Below are positions 27,898 to 44,234 of a stretch of 64,000 nt of DNA, piece by piece. A program made the position numbers and the translations under genes. A model generated the notes under the pieces. It was not told the origin of the DNA, did not search any database, and saw only the letters and a list, made by a program, of their open reading frames with translations. Source of the stretch: Bugula neritina. Lineage: Eukaryota; Bryozoa; Gymnolaemata; Cheilostomatida; Bugulidae. The stretch's first letter is position 1, and every line of letters begins with the position of its first letter. The stretch spans positions 18,132,281-18,196,280 of the forward strand of contig OZ037767.1 of NCBI GenBank assembly GCA_964035545.1, in the 5' to 3' direction.

Positions 27898-30800
27898 GAA
27901 GTATACTGCAACACATTGAAACATACGGCAACATACTGAAATATACTGCGACGCATTGATATATACTGCAACAAACTGAAATATGCTGGAGCGTACTGAA
28001 ATACACTGCTACACACTGAAGTATACTGTAATATACAGAAATGTAATGTAACGTACTGAAACATACGTCAACATACTGAAATGTACTGCAACATACTGAA
28101 ATACACTGTAATATACTGAATTACACTGCAACATACTGCAACAGACTGAAATACGCTGTAACATATTGAAATACACTGCAACACATTGAAGTATACTGTA
28201 ACTCACTGAAATATACTGCAACATACTGGAATACATTGTAAAGTACTGAAATATACTGGAAACTACTGCAACATACTGAATTACACTGTAACATACTGAA
28301 ATACACTGTAACATACTGAAATACACTGCGACATACTACAACATACTGAAATACACTGAAACATGATGAAAAACACTGCAATACACTGTAACATATTGAA
28401 ATACACTGCAACACACTGAAATATACTGCAACATACCGAAATAAATTGTAAACTACTGAAATATACAGTAACACATTGAAAAATACTGCGACATATTGAA
28501 ATATAGTGTAACACACTGAAATATACTGCAACATACTGAAATACACTGTAACATACTAAAATATACTGCAACATACTGAAATACACTGCTACATACTGAA
28601 ATATACTGCAACATACTCCAACATACTGAAATACACTGTAACATACTGAAATACGCTGAAACATACTACAACATTTTGAAATACACTGCAACACATTGAA
28701 TTATACTGCAACATACCTAAATATACAGTAATATACTGAAATATACTGTAACACATTGAAAAGTACTGCAACATACTGAAATATACTGAAATACACTGCT
28801 ACATACTGAAATATACTGCAAGAAACTGCAACATACTGAAATACACTGTAACATACTGAAATATACTGCAACATACTGCAATACACTGCTACACACTGAA
28901 ATATACTGCAACATACCTAAATATACGGTAATATACTAAAATATACTGTAACACATTGAAAAACACTGCAACATACTGAACTATGCTGCAAGATACTACA
29001 ACATACTGAAATGCACTGTAACATACTGAAACACACTGCAACATACTGCATTATACTAACATACGCTGTAACATATTGAAATACACTGCAACACATTGAA
29101 ATATACTCAAACTCACTGAAATATAGTGTAATATACGAAAATGTACTGTGACATACTGGAATATACTGTAACACAATGAAATATACTTCAACATACTGAA
29201 ATACGCTGTAACATACTGAAATACACTGCAACATACTACAACAAACTGAAATACACTGTAACATACTGAAATACACTGCAACATACTGCGTTATACTGAC
29301 ATACACTGGGACATATGGAATTACACTGCAACAAATTGAAGCACACGGCGACGCACTGAAACATACGGCAATATACTGAAATGTACTGCGACACATTTAT
29401 ATATACTGCAACATACTGAAATATGCTGTAGCGTACTGAAATTCACTGCAACACACAGAAGTATACTGTAATATACAGAAATGTAATGTAACAAACTGAA
29501 ACATACGTCAACATACTGAAATGTACTGCAACATACTGAAATACACTGTAATATACTGAATTACACTGCAACATACTGCAACATACTGAAATACGCTGTA
29601 ACATATTGAAATACACTGTAACACATGAAATATACTGTAACTCACTAAAATATAGTGTAATATAGGTAAATGTACTGCAACATACTGGAATATACGGCAA
29701 CATACGGAAATATACTGCGACAGATTGAAATATACTGCAACATACTGAAATTTAATGCAAGATACTGCAATATACTGAAATACACCGTGACATACTGAGA
29801 TACATTGCAACATACTGCAACATACTGCAACATACTGAAATACACTGTAACATATTGAAATACACTGCAACACATTGAAATCTACTGCAACATACTGCAA
29901 CATACTGAAATACGCTGTGAAATACTGAGATACACTGCAACATACTGAATTATACTGACATACACTGGAACATATTGAAATATACTGCAACAAATTGAAG
30001 TATACTGCAACACACTGAAACATACGGCAACATGCTGAAATATACTGCGACACATTGAAATATACTGCAACATACTGAAATACACTGTATCATACTGAAA
30101 TAAACTGCAACACACTGAAGTGTACTGTAATATACAGAGATGTACTGTAACAAACTGAAACATACGTCAACATACTAAAATGTACTGCAACATACTGAGA
30201 TACACTGTAATATACTGAAATATACTGCAACCTACTGCAACATACTGACATACGCTGTAACATATTGAAATACTTTGCAACACATTGAAATATACTCTAA
30301 CTCACTGAAATATAGTGTAATATACGGAAATGTACTGTGACATACTGGAATATACTGTAACACAATGAAATATACTTCAACATACTGAAATACGCTGTAA
30401 CATACTGAAATATACTGCAACCTACTGCAACATACTGAAACACACTGTAACATACTGAAATACACTGCAACATACTGAATTATACTGACATACACTGGGA
30501 CATATTGAAATACACTGCAACAAATTGAAGTATACTGCAACACACTGAAACATACGCCGACACACTGAAAAATACTGCGACACATTGAAATATACTGCAA
30601 CATACTGCAACATACTGAAATACATTGTAACATACTGAAATACACTGCAACATACTACAACATACTGAAATACACTGTAACAGATCGAATTACACTGCAA
30701 CAAATTGAAATATACTGCAACATACCAAAATATACGATAAACTACTGAAATATCCTGTAACACATTGAAATACACTTTAACATACTGAAATATACTGCAA

Positions 30801-30926
30801 CCTACTGCAACATACTGACATACGCTGTAACATATTGAAATACACTGCAACACATTGAAATATACTCTAACTCACTGAAATATAGTGTAATATACGGAAA
30901 TGTACTGTGACATACTGGAATATACT

Positions 30927-30937
30927 GTAACAACAAT
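30927..30937. other. Register break: 11-base unit GTAACAACAAT
   Basis: One extra A relative to GTAACACAAT (read as AACAACAAT). Copied to 41,565, 49,355 and 63,625. The paralogous places near 52,755 and 55,725 lack it. Confidence 0.9.
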
Positions 30938-32947
30938 GAAATATACGTCAACATACTGAAATACGCTGTAACATACTGAAATATACTGCAACCTACTGCA
31001 ACATACTGGAATACACTGTAAAATACTGAAATACACTGCAACACCTTGAAATATACTGCAATACAGTGAAACATACGGCAACATACTGAAATATACTGCG
31101 ACACATTGCAATATACTGCAACATACTGAAATATGCTGTAGCATACTGAAATACACTGCAACACACTGAAGTATACTGTAATAGACAGAAATGTACTGTA
31201 ACAAACTGAAACATACGTCAACATACTGAAATGTACTGCAACATACTGAGATACACTGTAATATATTGAATTACACTGCAACATACTGCAACATACTGAA
31301 ATACGCTGTAACATATTGAAATACACTGCAACACATTGAAATATACTGTAACTCACTGAAATATAGTGTAATATACGGAAATGTACTGTAACATACTGGA
31401 ATATACTATAACACACTGAAATACACTGTAACATACTGCAACATTCTAAAATACACTGTAACATATCGAAATACACTGCCACACACTGTAATATACTGCA
31501 ACATACCGAAATCAATGGTAAACTACTGAAATATACTGTAACACAATGAAAAACACTGCAACATACTGAACTATACTGCAAGATACTGCAACATACTGAA
31601 ATACACTGTAACATACTGAACCACACTGCAACATACTGCATTATACTGACATACGCTGTAACATATTGAAATACACTGCAACGCTTTGAAATATACTGTA
31701 ACTCACTGAAATATACTGCAACATACTGAAATACACTGTAACATACTGAAGTATACTGCATCATACTGAAATAAACTGCTACATACTGAAATATACTTCA
31801 AGATACTGCAACAAACTGAAATACACTGTAACATACTGAAACACACTGCAACATACTGCATTATACTGACATACACTGGAACATATTGAAATATACTGCA
31901 ACAAATTGAAGTATACTGCAACACACTGAAACATACGGCAACATACTGAAATATACTGCGACACATTGAAATATACTGCAACATACTGAAATACACTGTA
32001 TCATACTGAAATAAACTGCAACACACTGAAGTGTACTGTAATATACAGACATGTACTGTAACAAACTGAAACATACGTCAACATACTAAAATGTACTGCA
32101 ACATACTGAGATACACTGTAATATACTGAAATATACTGCAACCTACTGCAACATACTGACATACGCTGTAACATATTGAAATACACTGCAACACATTGAA
32201 ATATACTCTAACTCACTGAAATATAGTGTAATATACGGAAATGTACTGTGACATACTGGAATATACTGTAACACAATGAAATATACTTCAACATACTGAA
32301 ATACGCTGTAACATACTGAAATATACTGCAACCTACTGCAACATACTGAAATACACTGTAACATACTGAAATACACTGCAACATACTACAACATACTGAG
32401 ATACACTGTAACATATTGAAATACACTGCAACACACTGAAATATACTGCAACATACCGAAATATATGGTAGGCTACTGAAAAATACTGTAACACATTGAA
32501 AAATACTGCAACATACTGAAATATACTGTAACACACTGAAATATACTGCAACATACTGAAATACACTGTAACATACTGAAATACACTGTAACATACTGAA
32601 ATACACTGCGACATACTACAACATACTGAAATACACTGTAACATATTGAATTACACTGCAATACACTGAAACATATTGAAATACACTGCAACACACTGAA
32701 ATATACTGCAACATACCGAAGTCAATGGTAAACTACTGAAATATACTGTAACACATTGAAAAATACTGCAACATATTGAAATATAGTGTAACACACTGAA
32801 ATATACTGCAACATACTGAAATACACTGTAACATACTAAAATATACTGCAACATACTGAAATACACTGCTACATACTGAAATATACTGCAACATACTGCA
32901 ACATACTGAAATACACTGTAACATACTGAAATACGCTGAAACATACT

Positions 32948-32956
32948 GCAACTATT
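32948..32956. other. Register break: 9-base unit GCAACTATT
   Basis: One base lost from a GCAACATATT/ACAACATTTT-type unit. Copied to 43,586 and 57,856. Confidence 0.9.
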
Positions 32957-33596
32957 GAAATACACTGCAACACATCGAATTATACTGCAACATACCTAAA
33001 TATACAGTAATATACTGAAATATACTGTAACACATTGAAAAGCACTGCAACATACTGAAATATACTGAAAGACACTGCTACATACTGAAATATACTGCAA
33101 CATACCTAAATATACGGTAATATACTAAAATATACTGTAACACATTGAAAAACACTGCAACATACTGAACTATACTGCAAGATACTGAAATACACTGTAA
33201 CATACCGAAATATACTGCAACATACTGCATTATACTGACATACGCTGTAACATATTGAAATACACTGCAACACATTGAAATATAATCTAACTCACTAAAA
33301 TATAGTGTAATATACGGAAATGTACTTTGACATACTGGAATATACTGTAACACAATGAAATATACTTCATCATACTGAAATACGCTGGAACATACTGAAA
33401 TATACTGCAACCTACTGCAACATACTGAAATACACTGTAACATACTGAAATACACTGCAACATACTACAACATACTGAATTACACTGTAACATATTGAAA
33501 TACACTGCAACGCACTGAAATATACTGCAACATACCGAAATATATGGTAAACTACTGAAAAACAATGTAAAACATTGAAAAATACTGCAACATACT

Positions 33597-34996
33597 GAAA
33601 TATACTGTAACACACTGAAATATACTGCAACATACTGAAATACACTGTAACATACCGAAATATACTGCAACATACTGAAATACACTGCTACATACCGAAA
33701 TATACTGCAAAATACTGCAACATACTGAAATACACTGTAATATACTGAAATACACTGCAACACACTACAACATACAGAAATACAGTGTAACATATTGAAA
33801 TACACTGCAACACAATGATATATACTGCAACATACCGAAATATATGGTAAACTACTGAAATATACTGTAACACATTGAAAAATACTGCAACATAAAGAAA
33901 TATACTGTGACACACTGAAATATACTGCAACATACTGAAATACACTGTAACATACTGAAGTATACTGCAACATACTGAAATAGACTGCTACATACTGAAA
34001 TATACTTCAAGATACTGCAACAAACTGAAATACACTGTAACATACTGAAATACACTGCAACATACTGCATTATACTGACATCTACTGGGACATATGGAAT
34101 TACACTGCAACAAATTGAAGTACACTGCGACGCACTGAAACATACGTCAACATACTAAAATGTACTGCAACATACTGAGATACACTGTAATATACTGAAA
34201 TATACTGCAACCTACTGCAACATACTGACATACGCTGTAACATATTGAAATACAGTGCAACACATTGAAATATACTCTAACTAACTGAAATATAGTGTAA
34301 TATACGGAAATGTACTGTGACATACTGGAATATACTGTAACACAATGAAATATACTTCAACATACTGAAATACGCTGTAACATACTGAAATATACTGCAA
34401 CCTACTGCAACATACTGAAATACACTGTAACATACTGAAATACACTGCAACATACTACAACATACTGAAATACACTGTAACATATTGAAATACACTGCAA
34501 CACACTGAAATATACTGCAACATACCGAAATATATGGTAAACTACTGAAAAATACTGTAACACATTGAAAAATACTGCAACATACTGAAATATACTGTAA
34601 CACACTGAAATATACTGCAACATACTGAAATACACTGTAACATACTGAAATATACTGCAACATACTGAAATACGCTGCTACATACTGAAATATACTGCAA
34701 AATACTGCAACATACTGAAATACACTGTAACATACTGAAATACACTGCAACATACTGCATTATACTGACATCTACTGGGACATATGGAATTACACTGCAA
34801 CAAATTGAAGTACACTGCGATGCGCTGAAACATCTGGCAATATACTGAAACGCACTGCGACACATTGATATATACTGCAACATACTGAAATACACTGTAA
34901 CATACCGAAATATACTGCAACATACTGAAATACACTGCTACATACCGAAATATACTGCAAAATACTGCAACATACTGAAATACACTGCAACGCACT
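33597..34996. repeat. 1,400-base tandem unit, first copy in 10,638-base unit 1
   Basis: GTAACACACT context at 33,601 repeats at 35,001 with the same downstream order. Inside are the markers GACATCTACT at 34,077 and 34,767, so the unit is itself a pair of roughly 700-base halves. Confidence 0.82.
33783..33807. repeat. Small inverted repeat, domain II
   Basis: CAGTGTA and TACACTG arms flank an 11-base loop, formed by GAAATACAGT, GTAACATATT, GAAATACACT. Copies lie at 35,183, 44,421, 45,821, 47,401, 58,691, 60,091 and 61,671, following the 1.4-kb units. The structure is weak. Confidence 0.6.
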
Positions 34997-36122
34997 GAAA
35001 TATACTGTAACACACTGAAATATACTGCAACATACTGAAATACACTGTAACATACCGAAATATACTGCAACATACTGAAATACACTGCTACATACCGAAA
35101 TATACTGCAAAATACTGCAACATACTGAAATACACTGTAACATACTGAAATACACTGCAACACACTACAACATACAGAAATACAGTGTAACATATTGAAA
35201 TACACTGCAACACAATGATATATACTGCAACATACCGAAATATATGGTAAACTACTGAAATATACTGTAACACATTGAAAAATACTGCAACATAAAGAAA
35301 TATACTGTGACACACTGAAATATACTGCAACATACTGAAATACACTGTAACATACTGAAGTATACTGCAACATACTGAAATAGACTGCTACATACTGAAA
35401 TATACTTCAAGATACTGCAACAAACTGAAATACACTGTAACATACTGAAATACACTGCAACATACTGCATTATACTGACATCTACTGGGACATATGGAAT
35501 TACACTGCAACAAATTGAAGTACACTGCGACGCACTGAAACATACGTCAACATACTAAAATGTACTGCAACATACTGAGATACACCGTAATATACTGAAA
35601 TATACTGCAACCTACTGCAACATACTGACATACGCTGAAACATATTGAAATACAGTGCAACACATTGAAATATACTCTAACTAACTGAAATATAGTGTAA
35701 TATACGGAAATGTACTGTGACATACTGGAATATACTGTAACACAATGAAATATACTTCAACATACTGAAATACGCTGTAACATACTGAAATATACTGCAA
35801 CCTACTGCAACATACTACAATACACTGTAACATACTGAAATACACTGCAACATACTACAACATACTGAAATACACTGTAACATATTGAAATACACTGCAA
35901 CACACTGAAATATACTGCAACATACCGAAATATATGGTAAACTACTGAAAAATACTGTAACACATTGAAAAATACTGCAACATACTGAAATATACTGTAA
36001 CACACTGAAATATACTGCAACATACTGAAATACACTGTAACATACTGAAATATACTGCAACATACTGAAATACGCTGCTACATACTGAAATATACTGCAA
36101 AATACTGCAACATACTGAAATA
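34997..36122. repeat. 1,400-base tandem unit, truncated second copy
   Basis: Matches 33,597 onward at offset 1,400 and is cut off by the 10,638-base junction at about 36,123, after one GACATCTACT marker (35,477). Confidence 0.82.
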
Positions 36123-37786
36123 CACTGTAACATATTGAAATACACTGCAACACATTGAAATATACTGTAACTCACTGAAATATAGTGTAATATACGGAAA
36201 TGTACTGTAACATACTGGAATATACTGGAACACATTGAAAAACACTGCAACATACTGAACTATACTGCAAGATACTGCAACATACTGAAACACACTGTAA
36301 CATACTGAAACACACTGCAACATACTGCATTATACTGTAACTCACTGAAACATAGTGCAATATACAGAAATGTACTGTAACTTACTGGAATATACTGTAA
36401 CACACTGAAATACACTTCAACAAACTGAAATACGCTGTAACACGCTGAAATATACTGCAACCTACTTCAACATACCGAAATATATGGTAAACTACTGAAA
36501 TATACTGTAACACCTTGAAAAATACTGCAACATACTGAAATACACTGCTACATACTGAAATATACTACAACATACTGCAATATACTGAAACACACTGTAA
36601 CATACTGAAATACACTGCAAAATACTGAATTATACTGACATACGCTGTAACATATTGAAAAACACTGCAACACATTGAAATATACTCTAACTCACTGAAA
36701 TATATTGTAATATACGGAAATATATGGTAAACTACTGAAATATACTGTAACACCTTGAAAAATACTGCAACATACTGAAATACACTGTAACATACTGAAA
36801 TATACTGCAACATACTGAAATACACTGCTGCATACTGAAATATACTGCAACATGCTGCAACATACTGCAACATACTGAAATACACTGTAACATACTGAAA
36901 TACACTGCAACATACTACAACATATTGAAATACACTGCACTACATAGAATTATACTGCAACATACCTAAATATACAGTAATATACTGAAATATACTGTAA
37001 CACATTGAAAAATACTGCAACATACTGAAATACACTGCTACAAACTGAAATATACTACAACATACTGCAATATACTGAAACACACTGTAACATACTGAAA
37101 TACACTGCAAAATACTGAATTATACTGACATACGCTGTAACATATTGAAATACACTGCAACACATTGAAATATACTCTAACTCACTGACATATAGTGTAA
37201 TATACGGAAATGTACGATAAACTACTGAAATATCCTATAACACATTGAAAAATACTGCAACATACTGATATATACTGTAACACAATGAAATATACTTCAA
37301 CATACTGAAATATACTGCAACCTACTGCAACATACTGACATACGCTGTAACATATTGAAATACACTGCAACACATTGAAATATACTCTAACTCACTGAAA
37401 TATAGTGTAACATACGGAAAAGTACTGTGACATACTGGAATATACTGTAACACAATGAAATATAGGTCAACATACTGAAATACGCTGTGACATACTGAAA
37501 TATACTGCAACCTACTGCAACATACTGGAATACACTGTAACATACTGAAATACACAGCAACATATAGAAATACTTTGCAAAATACTGCAACATACTGAAA
37601 TACACTTTAACATATTGAAATATACTGCAACACCTTGAAATATACTGCAATACACTGAAACATACGGCAACATACTGAAATATACTGCGACACATTGCAT
37701 TATACTGCAACATACTGAAATACGCTGTAACATACTGAAATATACTGCAACCTACTGCAACATACTGGAATACACTCTAACATACT

Positions 37787-40700
37787 GAAATACACTGCAA
37801 CTTACTACAACATACTGAAATACACTGTAACATATTCAAATACACTGCAAAATACTGCAACATACTGCAACATACTGAAATACACTGTAACATATTGAAA
37901 TACACTGCAACAGCTTGAAATATACTGCAATACACTGAAACATACGGCAACATACTGAAATATACTGCGACACATTGCATTATACTGCAACATACTGAAA
38001 TACGCTGCAGCATACTGAAATACACTGCAACACACTGAAGTATACTGTAATAGACAGAAATGTACTGTAACAAACTGAAACATACGTCAACATACTGAAA
38101 TGTACTGCAACATACTGAGATACACTGTAATATACTGAATTACACTGGCATACTGCAACATACTGAAATACGCTGTAACATATTGAAATACACTGCAACA
38201 CATTGAAATATACTGTAACTCACTGAAATATAGTGTATTATACGGAAATGTACTGTAACATACTGGAATATACTATAACACACTGAAATACACTGCAACA
38301 TACTGCAACATTCTGAAATACACTGTAACATATCGAAATACACTGCAACACACTGAAATACACTGCAACATACTGAAATAAATGGTAACCTACTGAAATA
38401 TACTGTAACACATTGAAAAACACTGTAACATACTGAACTATACTGCAAGATACTGCAACATTCTGAAATACACTGCAACATACTGCATTATACTGACATA
38501 CGCTGGAACATATTGACATACACTGCAACAATTTTGAAGTATACTGCAACACATTGAAACATACGGCAACATACTGAAATATACTGCGACGCATTGATAT
38601 ATACTGCAACAAACTGAAATATGCTGGAGCGTACTGAAATACACTGCTACACACTGAAGTATACTGTAATATACAGAAATGTAATGTAACGTACTGAAAC
38701 ATACGTCAACATACTGAAATGTACTGCAACATACTGAAATACACTGTAATATACTGAATTACACTGCAACATACTGCAACAGACTGAAATACGCTGTAAC
38801 ATATTGAAATACACTGCAACACATTGAAGTATACTGTAACTCACTGAAATATACTGCAACATACTGGAATACATTGTAAAGTACTGAAATATACTGCAAA
38901 CTACTGCAACATACTGAATTACACTGTAACATACTGAAATACACTGTAACATACTGAAATACACTGCGACATACTACAACATACTGAAATACACTGAAAC
39001 ATGATGAAAAACACTGCAATACACTGTAACATATTGAAATACACTGCAACACACTGAAATATACTGCAACATACCGAAATAAATTGTAAACTACTGAAAT
39101 ATACAGTAACACATTGAAAAATACTGCAACATATTGAAATATAGTGTAACACACTGAAATATACTGCAACATACTGAAATACACTGTAACATACTAAAAT
39201 ATACTGCAACATACTGAAATACACTGCTACATACTGAAATATACTGCAACATACTCCAACATACTGAAATACACTGTAACATACTGAAATACGCTGAAAC
39301 ATACTACAACATTTTGAAATACACTGCAACACATTGAATTATACTGCAACATACCTAAATATACAGTAATATACTGAAATATACTGTAACACATTGAAAA
39401 GTACTGCAACATACTGAAATATACTGAAATACACTGCTACATACTGAAATATACTGCAAGAAACTGCAACATACTGAAATACACTGTAACATACTGAAAT
39501 ATACTGCAACATACTGCAATACACTGCTACACACTGAAATATACTGCAACATACCTAAATATACGGTAATATACTAAAATATACTGTAACACATTGAAAA
39601 ACACTGCAACATACTGAACTATGCTGCAAGATACTACAACATACTGAAATGCACTGTAACATACTGAAACACACTGCAACATACTGCATTATACTAACAT
39701 ACGCTGTAACATATTGAAATACACTGCAACACATTGAAATATACTCAAACTCACTGAAATATAGTGTAATATACGAAAATGTACTGTGACATACTGGAAT
39801 ATACTGTAACACAATGAAATATACTTCAACATACTGAAATACGCTGTAACATACTGAAATACACTGCAACATACTACAACAAACTGAAATACACTGTAAC
39901 ATACTGAAATACACTGCAACATACTGCGTTATACTGACATACACTGGGACATATGGAATTACACTGCAACAAATTGAAGCACACGGCGACGCACTGAAAC
40001 ATACGGCAATATACTGAAATGTACTGCGACACATTTATATATACTGCAACATACTGAAATATGCTGTAGCGTACTGAAATTCACTGCAACACACAGAAGT
40101 ATACTGTAATATACAGAAATGTAATGTAACAAACTGAAACATACGTCAACATACTGAAATGTACTGCAACATACTGAAATACACTGTAATATACTGAATT
40201 ACACTGCAACATACTGCAACATACTGAAATACGCTGTAACATATTGAAATACACTGTAACACATGAAATATACTGTAACTCACTAAAATATAGTGTAATA
40301 TAGGTAAATGTACTGCAACATACTGGAATATACGGCAACATACGGAAATATACTGCGACAGATTGAAATATACTGCAACATACTGAAATTTAATGCAAGA
40401 TACTGCAATATACTGAAATACACCGTGACATACTGAGATACATTGCAACATACTGCAACATACTGCAACATACTGAAATACACTGTAACATATTGAAATA
40501 CACTGCAACACATTGAAATCTACTGCAACATACTGCAACATACTGAAATACGCTGTGAAATACTGAGATACACTGCAACATACTGAATTATACTGACATA
40601 CACTGGAACATATTGAAATATACTGCAACAAATTGAAGTATACTGCAACACACTGAAACATACGGCAACATGCTGAAATATACTGCGACACATTGAAATA

Positions 40701-40850
40701 TACTGCAACATACTGAAATACACTGTATCATACTGAAATAAACTGCAACACACTGAAGTGTACTGTAATATACAGAGATGTACTGTAACAAACTGAAACA
40801 TACGTCAACATACTAAAATGTACTGCAACATACTGAGATACACTGTAATA
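37787..40850. repeat. Block P, copy 3
   Basis: Block P copy 2 carried along in the second 10,638-base unit (offset 10,638). Confidence 0.82.
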
Positions 40851-43800
40851 TACTGAAATATACTGCAACCTACTGCAACATACTGACATACGCTGTAACA
40901 TATTGAAATACTTTGCAACACATTGAAATATACTCTAACTCACTGAAATATAGTGTAATATACGGAAATGTACTGTGACATACTGGAATATACTGTAACA
41001 CAATGAAATATACTTCAACATACTGAAATACGCTGTAACATACTGAAATATACTGCAACCTACTGCAACATACTGAAACACACTGTAACATACTGAAATA
41101 CACTGCAACATACTGAATTATACTGACATACACTGGGACATATTGAAATACACTGCAACAAATTGAAGTATACTGCAACACACTGAAACATACGCCGACA
41201 CACTGAAAAATACTGCGACACATTGAAATATACTGCAACATACTGCAACATACTGAAATACATTGTAACATACTGAAATACACTGCAACATACTACAACA
41301 TACTGAAATACACTGTAACAGATCGAATTACACTGCAACAAATTGAAATATACTGCAACATACCAAAATATACGATAAACTACTGAAATATCCTGTAACA
41401 CATTGAAATACACTTTAACATACTGAAATATACTGCAACCTACTGCAACATACTGACATACGCTGTAACATATTGAAATACACTGCAACACATTGAAATA
41501 TACTCTAACTCACTGAAATATAGTGTAATATACGGAAATGTACTGTGACATACTGGAATATACTGTAACAACAATGAAATATACGTCAACATACTGAAAT
41601 ACGCTGTAACATACTGAAATATACTGCAACCTACTGCAACATACTGGAATACACTGTAAAATACTGAAATACACTGCAACACCTTGAAATATACTGCAAT
41701 ACAGTGAAACATACGGCAACATACTGAAATATACTGCGACACATTGCAATATACTGCAACATACTGAAATATGCTGTAGCATACTGAAATACACTGCAAC
41801 ACACTGAAGTATACTGTAATAGACAGAAATGTACTGTAACAAACTGAAACATACGTCAACATACTGAAATGTACTGCAACATACTGAGATACACTGTAAT
41901 ATACTGAATTACACTGCAACATACTGCAACATACTGAAATACGCTGTAACATATTGAAATACACTGCAACACATTGAAATATACTGTAACTCACTGAAAT
42001 ATAGTGTAATATACGGAAATGTACTGTAACATACTGGAATATACTATAACACACTGAAATACACTGTAACATACTGCAACATTCTAAAATACACTGTAAC
42101 ATATCGAAATACACTGCCACACACTGTAATATACTGCAACATACCGAAATCAATGGTAAACTACTGAAATATACTGTAACACAATGAAAAACACTGCAAC
42201 ATACTGAACTATACTGCAAGATACTGCAACATACTGAAATACACTGTAACATACTGAACCACACTGCAACATACTGCATTATACTGACATACGCTGTAAC
42301 ATATTGAAATACACTGCAACGCTTTGAAATATACTGTAACTCACTGAAATATACTGCAACATACTGAAATACACTGTAACATACTGAAGTATACTGCATC
42401 ATACTGAAATAAACTGCTACATACTGAAATATACTTCAAGATACTGCAACAAACTGAAATACACTGTAACATACTGAAACACACTGCAACATACTGCATT
42501 ATACTGACATACACTGGAACATATTGAAATATACTGCAACAAATTGAAGTATACTGCAACACACTGAAACATACGGCAACATACTGAAATATACTGCGAC
42601 ACATTGAAATATACTGCAACATACTGAAATACACTGTATCATACTGAAATAAACTGCAACACACTGAAGTGTACTGTAATATACAGACATGTACTGTAAC
42701 AAACTGAAACATACGTCAACATACTAAAATGTACTGCAACATACTGAGATACACTGTAATATACTGAAATATACTGCAACCTACTGCAACATACTGACAT
42801 ACGCTGTAACATATTGAAATACACTGCAACACATTGAAATATACTCTAACTCACTGAAATATAGTGTAATATACGGAAATGTACTGTGACATACTGGAAT
42901 ATACTGTAACACAATGAAATATACTTCAACATACTGAAATACGCTGTAACATACTGAAATATACTGCAACCTACTGCAACATACTGAAATACACTGTAAC
43001 ATACTGAAATACACTGCAACATACTACAACATACTGAGATACACTGTAACATATTGAAATACACTGCAACACACTGAAATATACTGCAACATACCGAAAT
43101 ATATGGTAGGCTACTGAAAAATACTGTAACACATTGAAAAATACTGCAACATACTGAAATATACTGTAACACACTGAAATATACTGCAACATACTGAAAT
43201 ACACTGTAACATACTGAAATACACTGTAACATACTGAAATACACTGCGACATACTACAACATACTGAAATACACTGTAACATATTGAATTACACTGCAAT
43301 ACACTGAAACATATTGAAATACACTGCAACACACTGAAATATACTGCAACATACCGAAGTCAATGGTAAACTACTGAAATATACTGTAACACATTGAAAA
43401 ATACTGCAACATATTGAAATATAGTGTAACACACTGAAATATACTGCAACATACTGAAATACACTGTAACATACTAAAATATACTGCAACATACTGAAAT
43501 ACACTGCTACATACTGAAATATACTGCAACATACTGCAACATACTGAAATACACTGTAACATACTGAAATACGCTGAAACATACTGCAACTATTGAAATA
43601 CACTGCAACACATCGAATTATACTGCAACATACCTAAATATACAGTAATATACTGAAATATACTGTAACACATTGAAAAGCACTGCAACATACTGAAATA
43701 TACTGAAAGACACTGCTACATACTGAAATATACTGCAACATACCTAAATATACGGTAATATACTAAAATATACTGTAACACATTGAAAAACACTGCAACA

Positions 43801-44234
43801 TACTGAACTATACTGCAAGATACTGAAATACACTGTAACATACCGAAATATACTGCAACATACTGCATTATACTGACATACGCTGTAACATATTGAAATA
43901 CACTGCAACACATTGAAATATAATCTAACTCACTAAAATATAGTGTAATATACGGAAATGTACTTTGACATACTGGAATATACTGTAACACAATGAAATA
44001 TACTTCATCATACTGAAATACGCTGGAACATACTGAAATATACTGCAACCTACTGCAACATACTGAAATACACTGTAACATACTGAAATACACTGCAACA
44101 TACTACAACATACTGAATTACACTGTAACATATTGAAATACACTGCAACGCACTGAAATATACTGCAACATACCGAAATATATGGTAAACTACTGAAAAA
44201 CAATGTAAAACATTGAAAAATACTGCAACATACT
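40851..44234. repeat. Block Q, copy 2
   Basis: Block Q in the second 10,638-base unit. The portion from 41,665 onward is also the left end of the 14,270-base repeat that recurs at 55,935. Confidence 0.75.

Larger units (their letters stand above)
27149..30212. repeat. Block P, copy 2
   Basis: Second 3-kb block P, inside the first 10,638-base unit. It has two indels of its own, the 8-base unit at 27,509 and the 11-base unit at 27,887, neither of which is in copy 1. Confidence 0.82.
30213..33596. repeat. Block Q, copy 1 (about 3.4 kb)
   Basis: Follows block P inside the 10,638-base unit. It has frequent GACATACGCT, GTAACATATT pairs, and GTAATATACG followed by GTGACATACT, GGAATATACT and GTAACACAAT recurs within it at intervals. 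It contains register breaks at 30,927 (11-base GTAACAACAAT) and 32,948 (9-base GCAACTATT). Parts reappear at 48,640-50,590 and 55,450-58,500. Confidence 0.75.
25485..36122. repeat. 10,638-base tandem unit, copy 1
   Basis: Every landmark in this stretch reappears exactly 10,638 bases downstream, including five non-decameric units (27,509; 27,887; 29,618; 30,927; 32,948). The start is set where similarity begins (GTAACATATT at 25,490 versus 36,128). I place the boundary to within about 15 bases. By eye there are only of the order of ten to fifteen substitutions between the copies. Confidence 0.92.
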
